Of a DNA stretch of 64,000 nt, positions 1 through 12,697 are shown one piece after another (positions within the stretch are counted from its first letter, which is position 1; each line of letters starts with the position of its first letter). Made by a program: the position numbers and the translations under genes. Origin of the DNA: Pinus tabuliformis (lineage: Eukaryota > Streptophyta > Pinopsida > Pinales > Pinaceae); NCBI GenBank assembly GCA_031772625.1, contig CM062814.1, positions 362,487,750 to 362,551,749 on the forward strand. Reading direction: 5' to 3'. A model generated the notes under the pieces. The model was not told the DNA's origin and searched no databases. It saw only the letters and a program-made list of their open reading frames with translations.

Positions 1-2050
1 CCCCCAAGACAAAGATGTGAATCATCCTTGAGTCACTCAATTGATACAACCTTGATATTTTCTTTCAGGCCTCTATATGCAGACTTCAATGGATGAACTT
101 TTGAGGTACATTGCCTTGTGGCCTGTTGAACTTCATCCACAAGCTTCTCTATGCTTGGCCCTTCTGTAAAATGTTCAGCAACCCTTACTGTGAAGAGCTG
201 CACATCAGGAAATCCTTCTTCAATGTTGGTTGGTTCTTTACCAGACTCAATTCTAGACAGATGATCTAGCCCAGTGTTCAGTCATCCTTGATTGACCCTT
301 ACATTAAAATCATATTGTTGGAACAGAAATATCCATATGCAAATATTCCCCCCAACATAGGCTTTTTCACCAAGTATTTCAGTGCAAAATGGTCCATAAA
401 CATCTTGAAGTGCGCACCCAACAGGTAATTCCTGAACTTATGTATTGCGTACACCATAACCAAGCCCTCCCATTCCTTCGTGGAATAATTACTCTCTACC
501 TTTGACAATTTTCCACTCGCAAATGTAATGGGGTCATCAAGATCCACCTCTCCTGGATGCACTAAGACAACTCCCAAAGCTATACATGATGCATCCACAT
601 GAACATGGAACTCCTTCCAATTTAGAAACACCAGGATCAGTACAGTGACCATTTTCTCTTTTAAGACATCAAGTCTTTTCTAACACTCATCATCCCAACA
701 AAAGTTGTCATCTTTGTTTAGTAATTTCTCCATTGGCATATTAATCTGCACATATGCCTTAATGAATTTTCGATAATCCCCAGTGTGTGCAAGAGTTGCA
801 TGTCATTGTTTCACATTCTTCGATGGATCCAAATTAATAATAACAATGGTTTTTGTTGGATCTACCATCAGCACTTTCTTACAGACAACATGTCCCAGTA
901 AATTTCCATAAGGTACACAAAAAATACACTTCTTCAGGTTTAATGAGAATTGATACTTCCTGTAGATATCTGAAATCAAGCGCAAGCTCAAGACATGCTT
1001 CTTTAACATTCCAAAGATTGTCTAGTCATTAAAGTAAGCCTCCAGAAACTTGTGAATGAATTCCTTAAACGTTGTGATGAAAACTCTAGAAAATATCACC
1101 GGTGCATTCTTCAACTGAAATGGCATGAATGTATATTAAAAGGATCCCCATTGAGTATAGAAGGTGGCCTTACTTCTGTCTTCTAGTTCTCTCTTAATCT
1201 GATGGTACCCATAAAACCCATCTGTAGAGGAGTAGGCCTCTTGTCCTCCTACATTTTCCAAAAATTCTTCCATGAATGGTGTTGGGAATAGGTCATGTAT
1301 GCATGCATGATTCAACTTCCTTAAATCGACATAGATCCTTATTTCTCCATTGGCCCTTTTCTCTTGTAGTACCTACTCACCTATTCAAATTCTTCCACTA
1401 GTTAGATTATGCCAATGGAAACCATCTTCTCAAGTTCATCCTTCACCTTCTCCTTTTATTTTGGGTGGAGCCTATATGGTCACTATTTTACATGCTTCAC
1501 ATATGGTTTCAAAGTGATTTTCATGATTCCAAAGTCTCCCACGATGCCTTTTAACTCTGTGAACTTTGTTGGGAACAACTCCTAGTACTCATGCAGTAAT
1601 TCGACAACCTTTCCTACTATATATTCATCCCATTAATCTCCTATGCATGCGAATGTGGGCTCCACCTCCAAGCCTATATTGACCTGCCTCATCTTAACAG
1701 GCTACATTACATCAGGTATTTCAACATTGAGTCTTGCCACTTCACAATGTCCTTCTGAGTTGGGAATATTAATGTTGCACAAATCTTCTTCGCCTTCTTC
1801 AGTAATCATATTATAGAATTTCAGCATGTGCTGCAACAATGCATTCCAATCATACTATACCCAAGTCGTTGACATGAAGGGTGAGTGGGATTCTAATAAT
1901 ATTGCACAAAATTTCCACCTTCACCAAAATTATAGCATGTAATCTGACCCCTTCCTCATCCAACACCTCCTCCTTGACCATGTCCCTAACCTTGGAATCC
2001 TTCATAGACCGTAGGTGAACCATTATCTTCATGTGCATGACCTTCAACTT
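1..2050 (-). pseudogene. Ty3/gypsy pol remnant (RT and RNase H), truncated by window edge
   Basis: Decayed minus-strand pol of a Ty3/gypsy retrotransposon. Reading down from about 2050, recognisable pieces are the RT approach region (ELFPTKFTELKGIVGDFG, near 1590-1530), the end of RT (SLNLKKCIFCVPYGNLLGHV, near 960-885) and RNase H (FHVHVDASCIALGVVL, near 615-570, then ITFASGKLS and HFALKYLV). The order is normal for Ty3/gypsy. Near 1050 the catalytic YLDD motif reads Y-F-N-D followed by a stop, so one catalytic Asp is lost. Frameshifts and stops are frequent. Integrase, if present, lies beyond the left edge. The neighbouring gag remnant at 2380-3700 belongs to the same element. Family assignment is secure; nothing here is likely to be expressed as protein. 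Confidence 0.85.
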
Positions 2051-2379
2051 ACATCCTATATGCCTGGGTTCGATCTACCATCACGTCATAGCTACTAAAA
2101 TGGCTCTCATCATGTCCTACTCATCGACATAGCTTATAAAATAATTGTTGTGGCGACTACACATATTTCTGTAATAAATAACAATGATCAATCGGGTGCT
2201 AGCCTATAACTTAGAAAATACTACACCATATGATCAGTTTGGTACTTAGTCTAGCACTAGGCTCTAGCATCAAAGGATTGGGACCTCCTCTAGCCAAATA
2301 ATTCGAATAGACAGGACACTGGTCCTTATAGCGACCTTCCTTTTTACACCTTAGAAATCATACTTGTGAGCCCATCTCA

Positions 2380-3700
2380 GACATAACTTCCTTTCCTTTC
2401 TTCAAATCTTGTAGTTCCATATTCAAGCTTTCTAACTCGGACTATATTTGGTGAACCCCTATGTGAGTATCTTGTACCAGTAAAGCTTCTAACTTCATCG
2501 CGATTTCCAATGCTTCGGCATACGTCCCAATCTATTATTGTAATGGTGGTAATATGAGATGTGGAAATAACAAAACTATATACCACTCTTTGTGTAGCTT
2601 GTCAGAGATATGGAAGTTGGGTTTTCCCATGAAACATTTTAACCTCTGATCTACATCCTTGGAAGTCTCATTGGCGACTTGCTTAATTTCTTTTATTTCT
2701 GTGATACACTATGACTGCGACTTTGGCTACTTAAACTTTGCATTCAGGTATTCTTGATTACAACTAATGAAGCAGTTGGATTAGTCATAATGTACTTGAT
2801 ATAACATGACAATGTTCTATCTTGCGGTGTTGTGACAAGCTTCACTTTTTTCATATCGTCGTCACTGTTCTGCTCCGCTTTCCACACATCTTTTGTGACA
2901 AATGGAAATTGATCAGGATCCTCTGATTGCTGACCCTTAAAGATAGGCATCTTTGTTGTGTTAGCCATGTCAAATAGTGGAGGTAGAGGTGGAGGAGGAC
3001 ATGGAGATGTAGATGTATGAGGTGGAAGCGAAGGTGGAGATGGAGTAGACAAGTGAGGAATCCTAGAATGCCTTGAGTTTCTAACTACGTCGCACCTCCA
3101 GGTGTACTAGGGTTCCTCCTTTCTTCTTCGCTTTCTGATTCACAAAATAATGGACTATACTCACCCTCAATAAATTGATGACGATCTAATCTGAATCTTT
3201 TCTGCTTCACGTAGATCCAATATGGCTTCTTTTAAACATTAACCTATATGCATAACACCCTTTTCACATAACAACATATTAATCCAAAGCATTAAGGAAT
3301 TCTGATACTTATCTCATGGACCATTGAAAAATATGCACTCAAATTCACTATAGGATACTATTGTGTCAATTATGGATTCAGTAATGAAGCCTCTGAGGAT
3401 ACTATCGATCCAGTAATCAACAACTCTTGTGACCTTATTTTTGGATGCCTTAATTTTCTTAATTAGCTCTGGGGTCCACATAATAGGATTGTCATGTTTC
3501 CAACAGGGTTCGTTTGCTACTAGCTTTGAAAGCCACTCTTCAAACTAGTTAGCAAATGATTCGAAAAATATATCATTTTGTTTCATATAGATATACTTTT
3601 ATAACCGTCTTTCTACCGAGTAGTGTGGATTTCTTATTTCCTGTGCTACAAATTCGTGCAACTTTCGATCTACCCAATTTTGAATCTCTTTTCTAGTCAG
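2380..3700 (-). pseudogene. Ty3/gypsy gag remnant
   Basis: Continues the minus-strand element upstream of pol. From about 3700 the translation starts MWLLTRKEIQNWVDRKLHEF and stays coding-like through several stops; a proline/serine-rich linker lies near 3050-2980, followed by MANTTKMPIFKGQQSEDPDQ near 2967. The latter resembles gag openings that follow a proline-rich stretch in plant gypsy elements. Several frameshifts and stops make it a pseudogene. I saw no intact zinc knuckle. The match to gag rests on position and style more than on catalytic motifs. Confidence 0.6.
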
Positions 3701-3734
3701 TAACCACATCACACATCCCTTAGATAGATCCCAG

Positions 3735-3751
3735 TCCCAGCAAAGGAACCA
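3735..3751 (-). other. Primer-binding-site-like sequence of the minus-strand gypsy element
   Basis: On the minus strand the sequence TGGTTCCTTTGCTGGGA lies two bases inside a junction that ends ...AACA. It is placed just upstream of the gag remnant and resembles the TGGCGCCGTTGCCGGGGA-type primer site of many plant gypsy elements. This marks the probable inner edge of the 5' LTR at 3754. The primer tRNA is not identified. Confidence 0.45.
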
Positions 3752-3753
3752 TT

Positions 3754-6700
3754 TGTTCGCTTGAAGGGCTTAGACCCAGGTTCAGAGTTAGTTGCGCTAA
3801 CCAACAAAACCCTATACCACCAACCTTTTCGGCAACAACATACTTGCACAAACTGCAGTCTCACCCGAGGTGATATTGGGGAATGCTAGAACCAAGTTTT
3901 TACATCTAGAGGGGTTATGCAGCGTGGATATAAGGTTTCTATTATTTTATGGCTTAACCTAACTTTCATGAACCGTTAACCTTATTGTTACACTCGTAAA
4001 GTGTTTTCATACTTAACATACTTGTGAGCTACGTGTAGTTAGTGTAACATGTACTACTTATCATATATATTAGTATTTGAGCCATTGTAATCAATTGTAC
4101 AAGAAATGTATAAAAATGAACCATAAACATGCTAAAACACAGAAACTATGCGACCATAATAAAATACAAATGGTTGTCTCAAATTCTTCTTTATTAGTTC
4201 AAGTCTTCACAAATAAAATCTTTTTGACCATGCGCACAAAACTATAGGGACCTGCACACAGAGCTGTAGGTGCCTATGTACATAGCTATAGACTTACCAA
4301 GGTCTCCATGTACACAGCTGCAGGAGCCTTCCCCTTCACCCGAATATAAAAATATCTCCTAATTACAAACTCAAAACATTACATTCACCTTAGATTACTT
4401 CTTAGACTTTCTAAACATCCCTTTTTATATTCTCTCACCCTTACAATACCATGGTCTGCAAACCATGGGTAGAGCTAAAAATACTCTAGATAATCCCATC
4501 CCTTTACAAAATAAGGGGCTTTGACTGGCCCTAAATCCCCTTTAACTCTTATAACCTTGGGCTAATCATGCTCTGCTCCTCAAAGTGCAGAGTCTTTACA
4601 TGACTTGGATAAACTTAGACTTGGGGGAACCCTAGCCAACACACAAAGCTTCATCTGAGTCTTACCTTACCTATCGGGTACCACACAACTTTCCCCAAGC
4701 TCCATCAACTCTTCCTCTTCGCCAACCCAATTTTCAATACTGAAAACATAAATGGTAAGCCAAGAAAAAACAAGAAGAAAACCATGAAAACTAGTAACGA
4801 TACGACACTGTAAAAAAGTGGCATAGTTATGAACCAAACACATGCAAAATCAGAAATCAAGTGCAACAATCACAAAATGAAAAATGAAAAAGACTAACAA
4901 CAGACACAATCACTCAATCACCATGGTTCCGAGTGACTCCAAAGGAAAGCTTAACCTGAGCCTTATTCAAGATTCATGTCAATCTCTCTTTCCATGCAAC
5001 CCTTGCACCATACTGCCATAAACACATAGTTTTCAGTGTATAATTAAACATAAAAATACATGAGTTACCTCATCTTGTTGTTACAAGCAAGTTGCTTACA
5101 ACCAAAAAAATCCATAGCATCTCTCATGGGCTCCAATTATCTTGACAGATCCACCTCTAACTAGAGACTAGCTAAGATACCTGTCAAGCACATGTTCATG
5201 AATCTAGCACATATCGAAATAATGTCAACAGAATCAAGGTTAAGAAGAATCCTTGTATGAAAATCACTCATTTCTTTGGAATTAGGGTTTCCAAACCTAG
5301 CCAAAGAAATTCTTGCCCAATTCCTTTCTTTTACATTTTTACTTGCTGCAATCGAGGCTTACTATGCACTATCACATCACCCAACTATTAGTTATTTAAA
5401 CACATCAATTGTTACCTTGTCACACTAATACCAAGCATTTTTCTTGCAACTGCTCACACCTGTCAACCACATGTTCATCATATCAAGACAGTCATATCTA
5501 TCAATTCGAAATCAACCTTTACAATCCATACTCAACTCATAGTCATCAATCATAATACATCATGCTACAACTATCACCTATCATACTCAAATACATATCA
5601 ATTGTCTCAACACATATGTATAAGGACAACCATATTAAAAAAAGATCATTTGAACACATACTCATATTATACAATTCATCAAACATTCAATCAACTTGTA
5701 ACATACCATGTTAAATAAATTAGCTATACGAAATAATCAAATAGTCAAGCACCAAATGTACGACATAAGAAAACTCATACCTTACTGTATCTGAAGGGAG
5801 GCTATCTTGTCTGCACAATAAATCTAGTTAGCATGATATAACTTCACAACTTATCAACTCAAAAATAAATAAGGTCATGATATCTAGAATAGTCACTAGC
5901 TAACATGTTTACATCATAAATCACACAAAAATATTATTTATGCATAGAAATCACATATGTACGATCGGTCTAGATTAGTTCAACACAATGCAACATGATA
6001 AGTCAACTCATACCTGAACATCATAACCCTAAAAATTTTCATAGGCCAATCCAATTTAACATGATACATACAACAAAAAGGTGTAAATGCTATAACCCTA
6101 ATCATCAAGCTAACTATCATTCTCATCAACAACATATAACCTAATCGTCAAGCTAACTGCCATATAACAATAAGTTAACCTATAACATACTCATCAACAA
6201 CATATAACATAATAATTGGGTTATCGAATATAAAAAAACAATACCAATGCATACAACTACATGTTACTATCATTCTTAACTATTTGATACATGTGCATAT
6301 AACTACACTAATCAACTAACATATATCATGAATGTGACCATAACATCAAAATACATGCACATAACCTTAATGTACATAAACCAAATGCATATAAAAATCC
6401 TTAACTTACATACCTACATGCCAAGTATACAATACATGTATGACGATTTTCTCTTACCCCAAAGTCCAATGTTGCAACTTTGTTATGATGATCTACATCT
6501 CCTGCTCTATCTCAGCCAACATGTTAGCATCATAACATACCAATAGCACCATGATGACCTAAATTTCATACCATGACCTCACAAGAAATGAATGACCTAC
6601 TATTCATGCATAACTATAACCAAGACCATACATGCATGACAACTGCATATAGACATATAACACATGAGTACAAAACCATATACACATCCTTCTATCTAGA

Positions 6701-7150
6701 GTCGAGTCATCAATGCATGACCATATCAACCACACAAACCATGACCTCATGCATGAAAACAACCATTACTCCATTGTATGTGTTTCCACATGCAACCATC
6801 AACGTGCCATAAGCAATGCATAATCAACTACACATATGCATGAATTCATTTAGTTGAGAATAAGTGATAAATTCTTGTAACCAACCTACAAGACTAATAC
6901 ATGTGATAAAATAGCCAAGAATGAAATCTAACATACAAGGATGTAATCAAATATACATATAATCATATAAACAATCATATACTCCTGACGATGCATCCCA
7001 CATAATCAATATCAATTCTTCATGTCAACCTTACTACAATCATGATCAGCATGATGAAATCCAATAAGCACATGGAATGCATGTAAGAGACACGCATGCA
7101 ACTGACTTGCATGCATGACCAACAATTCCACCTAAGGAGAGTGAAACCAT
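3754..7150. other. Non-coding AT-rich stretch, probable LTR/leader DNA
   Basis: No gene is seen. The left end (from the TG at 3754) is probably the 5' LTR of the gypsy remnant to its left; its outer edge could not be found. Imperfect short repeats lie at 4230-4335 (units around 'acacagctg(c/t)agg') and 6100-6210 (units around 'catcaagctaact' and 'catcaacaacatataac'). CATGCATG-rich sequence is common from 6300 to 7100. Reading frames of 60-80 codons here look random. Confidence 0.5.
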
Positions 7151-7165
7151 GCTCTGATACTGCTC
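7151..7165 (-). other. tRNA-iMet-type primer binding site next to an LTR edge
   Basis: The minus strand reads ...GGGTTTTACA, then four bases, then AGTATCAGAGCATGG. The plant initiator-Met primer site is TGGTATCAGAGC; ten of twelve bases agree. The ACA just before it fits an LTR end, so an LTR should run rightward from 7166. This is a separate junction from the one at 3751. Confidence 0.45.
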
Positions 7166-8068
7166 TGTAAAACCCCCTCCTAGTTCTAGCAAAAGTAACC
7201 ATGCCAACTGTGGTAAACATGACAAGAGAGGCTACTATGTATATATTCAACCTTCTATCTGACCTTAATGAAGTGGAATCAACTAAACTAAAGCTTACAA
7301 ACCTCCTTAAGGTGCTTTAGGACCCCCAGGAGCTAATCCACCACTCCAGGTGTCCAAACCCTAAGTTAACCTAGCATTTCAATGAATTAGACCCAAAGTC
7401 ATTGTAGAGTTCCATAACTGTTTTGTTTTGACACCCTTTTCCCTCCATTTTCCTCTTTTCATCATCGTTATCAACTCAATAAAAGTAGTAAAACCATAAA
7501 TTTTGATAAGGTAAAAACTCTCATATGTCTTATTTTTCATATTCATTAATGTCCCTCATTATTATGTTAAATATTGTATTAGCTACAGAATTAACATGAT
7601 TCTACAGCTAATTTACAAATCTGCAACTATCTCCATGGTTTGTGGGGTTCTGGTGCACCAACGAAGCAAGGAAGCACATGGGTAGTTGAAGATCGATCCC
7701 CTCATGTATATCCTCCTATTCGCTCAAGCCAGTTCACTCAAAGAATCACACAGTGGCATGGTCAAAGTCACGGTTCAAACATGTAGCAGCAGAATTCTAA
7801 ATGCATCACGTTTCTTCGATTTTCCTTCCAAATATAAAATCGTCGAGATAACATTTTTACTATTTAAGTTTTGAATCTGAATAAGGATAGATTAAAAGAG
7901 TTGTAGGCGTAGAAGTCTCATACTGTTGAGCACGCATTTTATATATAAATATGTATCCTATGTAAAGGATGACATGAAGTAATAGTTAATCTCTGAAGAA
8001 ATTGTGTGAAACAAACCTTTTGTTCTCATATTTAATTAATGCTACATTTATGTTATTTGATGCATATT
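7166..8068 (-). repeat. Probable LTR or decayed element DNA left of the copia insertion
   Basis: Starts with TG on the plus strand directly beside the primer site at 7151-7165. Its outer end is not resolved and may lie beyond the copia insertion at 8069. No coding region or second LTR copy was found in the window. A 62-codon frame at 7686-7874 has no recognisable features. Confidence 0.3.
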
Positions 8069-8073
8069 TGAGT
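8069..8073. repeat. Target-site duplication TGAGT, left copy
   Basis: TGAGT directly precedes the 5' LTR of the copia element and is repeated exactly at 13880-13884 directly after the 3' LTR. A perfect 5-bp duplication shows that both ends are original. Confidence 0.95.
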
Positions 8074-9246
8074 TGTTGAGATTGCAACAAGATGATGGAG
8101 CTTAGTGAAAAGAGTCGCCTTCACTAAGTGGGCCCACAGGCAAATTATGGCGCAAGTTCTATTTTTGGATCCCAGTAGGGATGATCACAATAGGAGTGAC
8201 CACAGCAAGGATGATCATAGTAGGAGTGACCACATCAGGAGTGATCACAGTTTGAGTGACCACAGTAGGAGTGATCACAGCAGGAGTCATCAAAATCTAT
8301 TTTTAGACTGGCTGTCCAAAATAGAAAAGTCAAATATTATTGTCTCATAATAATATTTGGACTATAAACTTGATCTTATTCTCTTGGAGCACTTCAGTTT
8401 GAGCTATAGACGTGGCCCATGCAACTGTCAGAAGGAAGTACGCTTTTCTTATGAGTCAGTTGAGTTGTTGCATGCATGACTTCAGTTAGAAGTCAAGCAG
8501 TTGAGTTTGGTGGAGTTGATTGTGGAGTTGATGGAGTTGTGTTCAGTTTGACTTGGTTAAACTAGTTGCAGTTAGTCGAACTGCAAATAGACTAATGATG
8601 AGTTGTTAAACTAATTATTAACTCATAATACAACTATAGAATACATCAGTTAACTCAGTTGCATGTCAGTGCATGTTCAGTTCAGCAGGGACAGGTGTTA
8701 GAGAATCAAATTGCTATCGGTTGTGACTATAGTTGTGCATCAGATCTTGCACAATCAATGGATTGAGTATGCCAATGAGTTTGCTCATGTATTTGCCCAG
8801 TATTATAGCCTCTTCTCACGTCTAACACAGTGTGAGTGATTCTTTGGAGGTGAAATATGAGTTTGGTAAACCATTCTCATTAATTCTTGAGTAGGTATTG
8901 AGCAGTGGAGGCAGGCAAGCAGTGGAATAGATTTGGAGATCAGATCTTAACTGTATTGTGTGTAACAGGTGGAGCTGGTACTGGATTGCTTGTGATAAGC
9001 ATTGTACTTTGTAATGTTACATGGTCTCAATCATTAATATACAAATAGTTGGGGTTTTTAGCGAGATTCTTTCCCCGGGTTACATACTGTGTTAATGTGT
9101 GAATGCTCTTGATGTTTTATTGTTATTGATGTTGCTATATTGATGATCAATGTAGAGGAGCTTATGTATTGTGTATGTATTCTGCAATAGTACATGATAA
9201 AGATAATCTCTGTTGAGTATGTGTTAAATTATTCAAAATTTCTACA
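8074..9246 (+). repeat. 5' LTR of copia element (1173 bp)
   Basis: Begins TGTTGAG and ends TTCTACA directly before the primer site. It is 15 bp shorter than the 3' LTR; the whole length difference is one unit of the internal minisatellite (eight units here, nine in the 3' LTR). Confidence 0.95.
8171..8290 (+). repeat. 15-bp minisatellite in 5' LTR, 8 units
   Basis: Eight 15-bp units of consensus CACAGCAGGAGTGAY, alternating between ...GTGAT and ...GTGAC for most of the run. Because 15 is a multiple of three, the array leaves an open frame that reads as a repeated Ser-Arg-Ser-Asp-His peptide; I take that to be a by-product. Confidence 0.93.
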
Positions 9247-9258
9247 TGGTATCAAAGC
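9247..9258 (+). other. Primer binding site of copia element
   Basis: TGGTATCAAAGC follows the LTR directly and differs by one base from the plant initiator-Met tRNA primer site TGGTATCAGAGC. Confidence 0.9.
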
Positions 9259-9541
9259 TGTTGATCATCAGATCTACTATTCAGGAAGTGTTTACATTCT
9301 ATTTCTTCAGGCAGAGTCTGTAATCGGGCCAAGTAGCCTCTGGATTCATCCTTCCTTTGGAAGGAGACATATCCGGTGAATGCCCATACAGTCAATCTCT
9401 GTACGAGAAATATTGTGTTCTCACGAATCTTAGATCCGAGGCAGTTGAGTTTGGAGCTGGTGGAAATCGAATTTGCAGCAGTGTTGTTGAAATGTCTTTC
9501 AACAGATTGCAAATGTTATTCCAAAGCAAGAGAGACCTGGC

Positions 9542-12500
9542 GCTCAAGGATAAACTCAGAAACAATAAAGTGAGAATGGATCTTCATCAAAGGTATCTGA
9601 TGAAGAGAATTGCGCTTCGGCTGCCAAAGCAAAGAAGGGGAAGAACAAGAAAGCTTCGCATTCCGGTGCGAAAGGCAAGAAGCAGGATATGTCCAAGGTG
9701 AAATGTTTTCACTGTCACCAGCACAGACACTATGCCACTAATTGTCCACAGAAGAAGAAGAACAAGCAGGCTGTTGGATCTTCATCAGGAGAGGCTCTAG
9801 CCTCACAGTTTGAGCTTGATTTTTCATTGATCGCATGCTTGGTTTCAAGTGTGATGGGATCGGTATGGTTCTTGGATAGTGGTGCGTCTTTTCACATGAC
9901 GGGAGATAGAGATTTGTTCTCTGATCTGGAGGACAAAGGTCTTGGAGTGCACATCGAGATGGGCAATGATGGTAGATACAGTGCGACCGGTATCGGTACC
10001 ATTTCCTTTGAGAGGGAGTCTGGTAAACCGTTTGTATTGAAGGAAGTCATGCATGTTCCAGGATTGAAGAAGAATCTTATCTCAGTGGCAATGTTAGAAG
10101 ACAAGGGGTATGATGTTGTTTTCAGCGAGGGAAAGGCTTTCCTGCGTAGCAAGACAACTAGTGAGACCCAGAAGATAGGGGTTCGAGTGAGGAACCTTTC
10201 TCAGTTGCATGTAAATGTATGCGCAGCAATGGCAGGCAAGGCAGAAGGATTGGCGAGCCGGCATGATGGCGAGTTGTGGCACAAGATATTGGGTCACCTT
10301 CACCATGGAGCCTTGAAGATACTGCAGCATATCACTATAGGGCTTCCTAAAGGCACACTTGCGCAGTCAGATCAGTGCAAGGGGTGTACTTTGGGGAAGT
10401 TTGTGAAAGCCACCTTTCACGAGAAGGATAGTCGTGCCACGACGATCCTTGAGAGAATTCACACAGACGTGTGCGGACCTTTCTGAGTTGCTTCGATAGC
10501 AAAACACAGGTATTATGTGATTTTTGTTGATGATTTCTCTCGTAAGTGCTGGATCTTCTTCATGCAGAAGAAGAGCGAGACATATTCAAAGTTCTCTGAA
10601 TTCAAAGCACTGGTCGAGAAGGAGTCGGGGAAGAAGGTGAAGGCTCTTAGGAGCGATAATGGTGGTGAATACATCTCAGACGAGTTCAAGGATTTTTGCA
10701 AGGCATAAGGGATTCAAAGAGAGCTCATAGCTCCCCATAACCCACAACAGAACGGGGTAGCTGAGCGGAAGAACAGAATGATTGTGGGTGTTGCACGGGC
10801 AATGTTGCATGATCAGGGCCTACCCCTTCACTTGTGGGCGGAAGCATGCAATACAGCAGTTTATGTGCAGAACCGTTGTCCTCATAGGATACTTGGCATG
10901 AGTACACCCGAGGAGGCTTATTCTGGTAAGAAGCCTGATCTTTCTCATTTGAGGATTTTTGGTGCTAACATTTACATGCATGTGACGAAGGATGCCAGGA
11001 AGAAGTTGGAGCCAACTGTAGAGGTTGGGATATTTGTGGGGTACACTGATATGCCCCACAACTATCGTGTGTATTTGCCAGACAGTGGTAAAACTGTTGT
11101 GTGACAGGATATAAAATTTCAGGAGGAGAAAGCCATGACGTGTTCTCTTGAGAGGGAGCTACACTTGCATGCAGATGAGGAGCTATTAGTTCCTAAGGAT
11201 GAGCTTCTGGACGTGGATCAGCCACAGGATGAGGTTCATGGAGTGGAAGAGACCACTCATGCAGCACCAACCATCAGAGAGCGAAAGTGCTTGACAGAAG
11301 CTGAGCGACTGGCTCAAGATGCAGAGAAAGTTGTAGGACCACCTACAACCCAGCACAGGCAGAGACAGTCACCTGTTCGGTACACTGGATACATGGCTCT
11401 TATGAGCAAGTGTGTTGTGACTGAGCCATCCTCTTTCGAGGAAGCTATGGAGGATCCCGCATGGGTAGACGCCATGGTGGAAGAGTATGATTCTATTGTC
11501 AAAAACAGTGCATGGGAGATTGTTCCTAGACTGGAAGGGAAATCAGTGGTGGGTTTGATATGGATCTACAAAGTTAAGCAGGCAACTGACAGGAGTGTGG
11601 AGAAGTACAAGGCAAGATTTGTTACCCGAGTCTTTTCACAGGTAGAGGGGATCGATTATGAGGAGACCTTTGCACCTGTCGCAAGGTATTCTTCCATACG
11701 GACGATTCTTGCTCTCTCAGCGCAGATGGGTTGGCACATTTATCAGATGGATGTGAAGACTGCGTTCCTCAACGGAGTCATTGAGGAGGAGGTGTACATT
11801 GAGCAACCCGAAGGCTTTGAGGTCTTCAGCAGCGAGTCGCATGTGTGCAGGCTCAAGAGAGCGTTGTATGGGTTGAAGCAAGCACCACGTGCTTGGTACA
11901 CACAGATAGACAACTATTTCATAGGACTTGAATTCTCTAAGAGCGAGGCGGATCCTAACCTATACCAGATTGTGGTGGAGGGTAGGTTGCTTATCATTGT
12001 ACTGTATGTTGATGATTTGATTCTAACGGGTGATGAGCTGTTGATACTGTCATGCAAGAAGGATCTTGCTACAGAGTTTGAGATGAAGGACTTGGGCCTC
12101 CTTCACTATTTCCTAGGATTGGAAATATGGCAGCGAAGTGGTGGACTGTTTGTTTCTCAGGGCAAGTATGCTCGAGAGATACTGGAGAAGTTTAACATGC
12201 ATGGCTACAAGCCTGTTGATACTCCTTTTCCTCGAGGTTGGAGGAAGGAGGATGCCACTTCGGGAGAAGAAGTGGATGCCATTGTTTATCGACAGTTGGT
12301 GGGGTCGCTGATGTATTTGGTCAATACATGACCTGATATGTGCTATGCAGTTAACCAGCTTTCACAAGCTATGGTTAAGCCTACCAAGCTCTTCTGGAAG
12401 GCAGGCAAGCATGTATTGCGCTACTTGAGAGGCACATCGGGATATGGATCTTGGTACATACAGGAGGATGCAGATTGGGTAGGGAGCTCAAGAGGCCGAA

Positions 12501-12697
12501 TATATGGCAGCAAGGACATCAGGTACCATCATATCAGAGATTGTGTGCACCGGAGGATCATGTTGCTTTAATACATTCCAACGAAGGATCAGGATGCTGA
12601 TATTCTGACGAAGGCTCTCACCAGGAGCAAATTCGAGTACCACCGAGGCAGGATAGGGGTTGTTGATAATCCATATCTTGTCGAGAGGGAGTGTTGA
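9542..12697 (+). pseudogene. copia gag-pol polyprotein, inactivated
   Basis: One reading frame holds the C-terminal gag tail and pol. The zinc knuckle CX2CX4HX4C is at 9704-9745 (CFHCHQHRHYATNC). Protease has DSGA near 9875. The integrase zinc region (LWHKILGHLHHGAL ... QCKGC) is near 10278-10390, and the catalytic D-D-E sits in HTDVCGP (about 10460), SDNGGEY (about 10650) and NGVAERKN (about 10755). RT includes MDVKTAFLNG (about 11750) and YVDD (about 12005). In-frame stops: TGA 10484-10486, TAA 10706-10708, TGA 11102-11104, TGA 12329-12331, TAA 12569-12571. Most of gag is missing: only about 440 bases separate the primer site from the knuckle. RNase H is internally deleted, jumping from DADWVGSS to the YHHIRD tail near 12480. 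The frame ends with TGA at 12695-12697, just inside the 3' LTR. Confidence 0.93.
12682..12691 (+). other. Polypurine tract of copia element
   Basis: CGAGAGGGAG directly precedes the 3' LTR; such a purine run primes plus-strand synthesis in LTR elements. Confidence 0.8.

Noticed and set aside
3757-3830. tRNA-like text near 3760-3825 (minus strand GGTTAGCGCAACTAACTCTG)
   Set aside because: It does not fold into a cloverleaf with a proper acceptor stem and T arm by eye; it lies in a probable LTR.
8105-8350. Frame encoding repeated Ser-Arg-Ser-Asp-His (also 12723-12983), resembling an SR-type protein
   Set aside because: It is the LTR minisatellite read in one frame; unit length is a multiple of three. 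No reason to think it is translated.
9357-9701. 114-codon basic frame before the copia zinc knuckle
   Set aside because: It is out of frame with the knuckle and pol. The true gag tail (SSSKVSDEENCASAAKAKKG) is in the pol frame.
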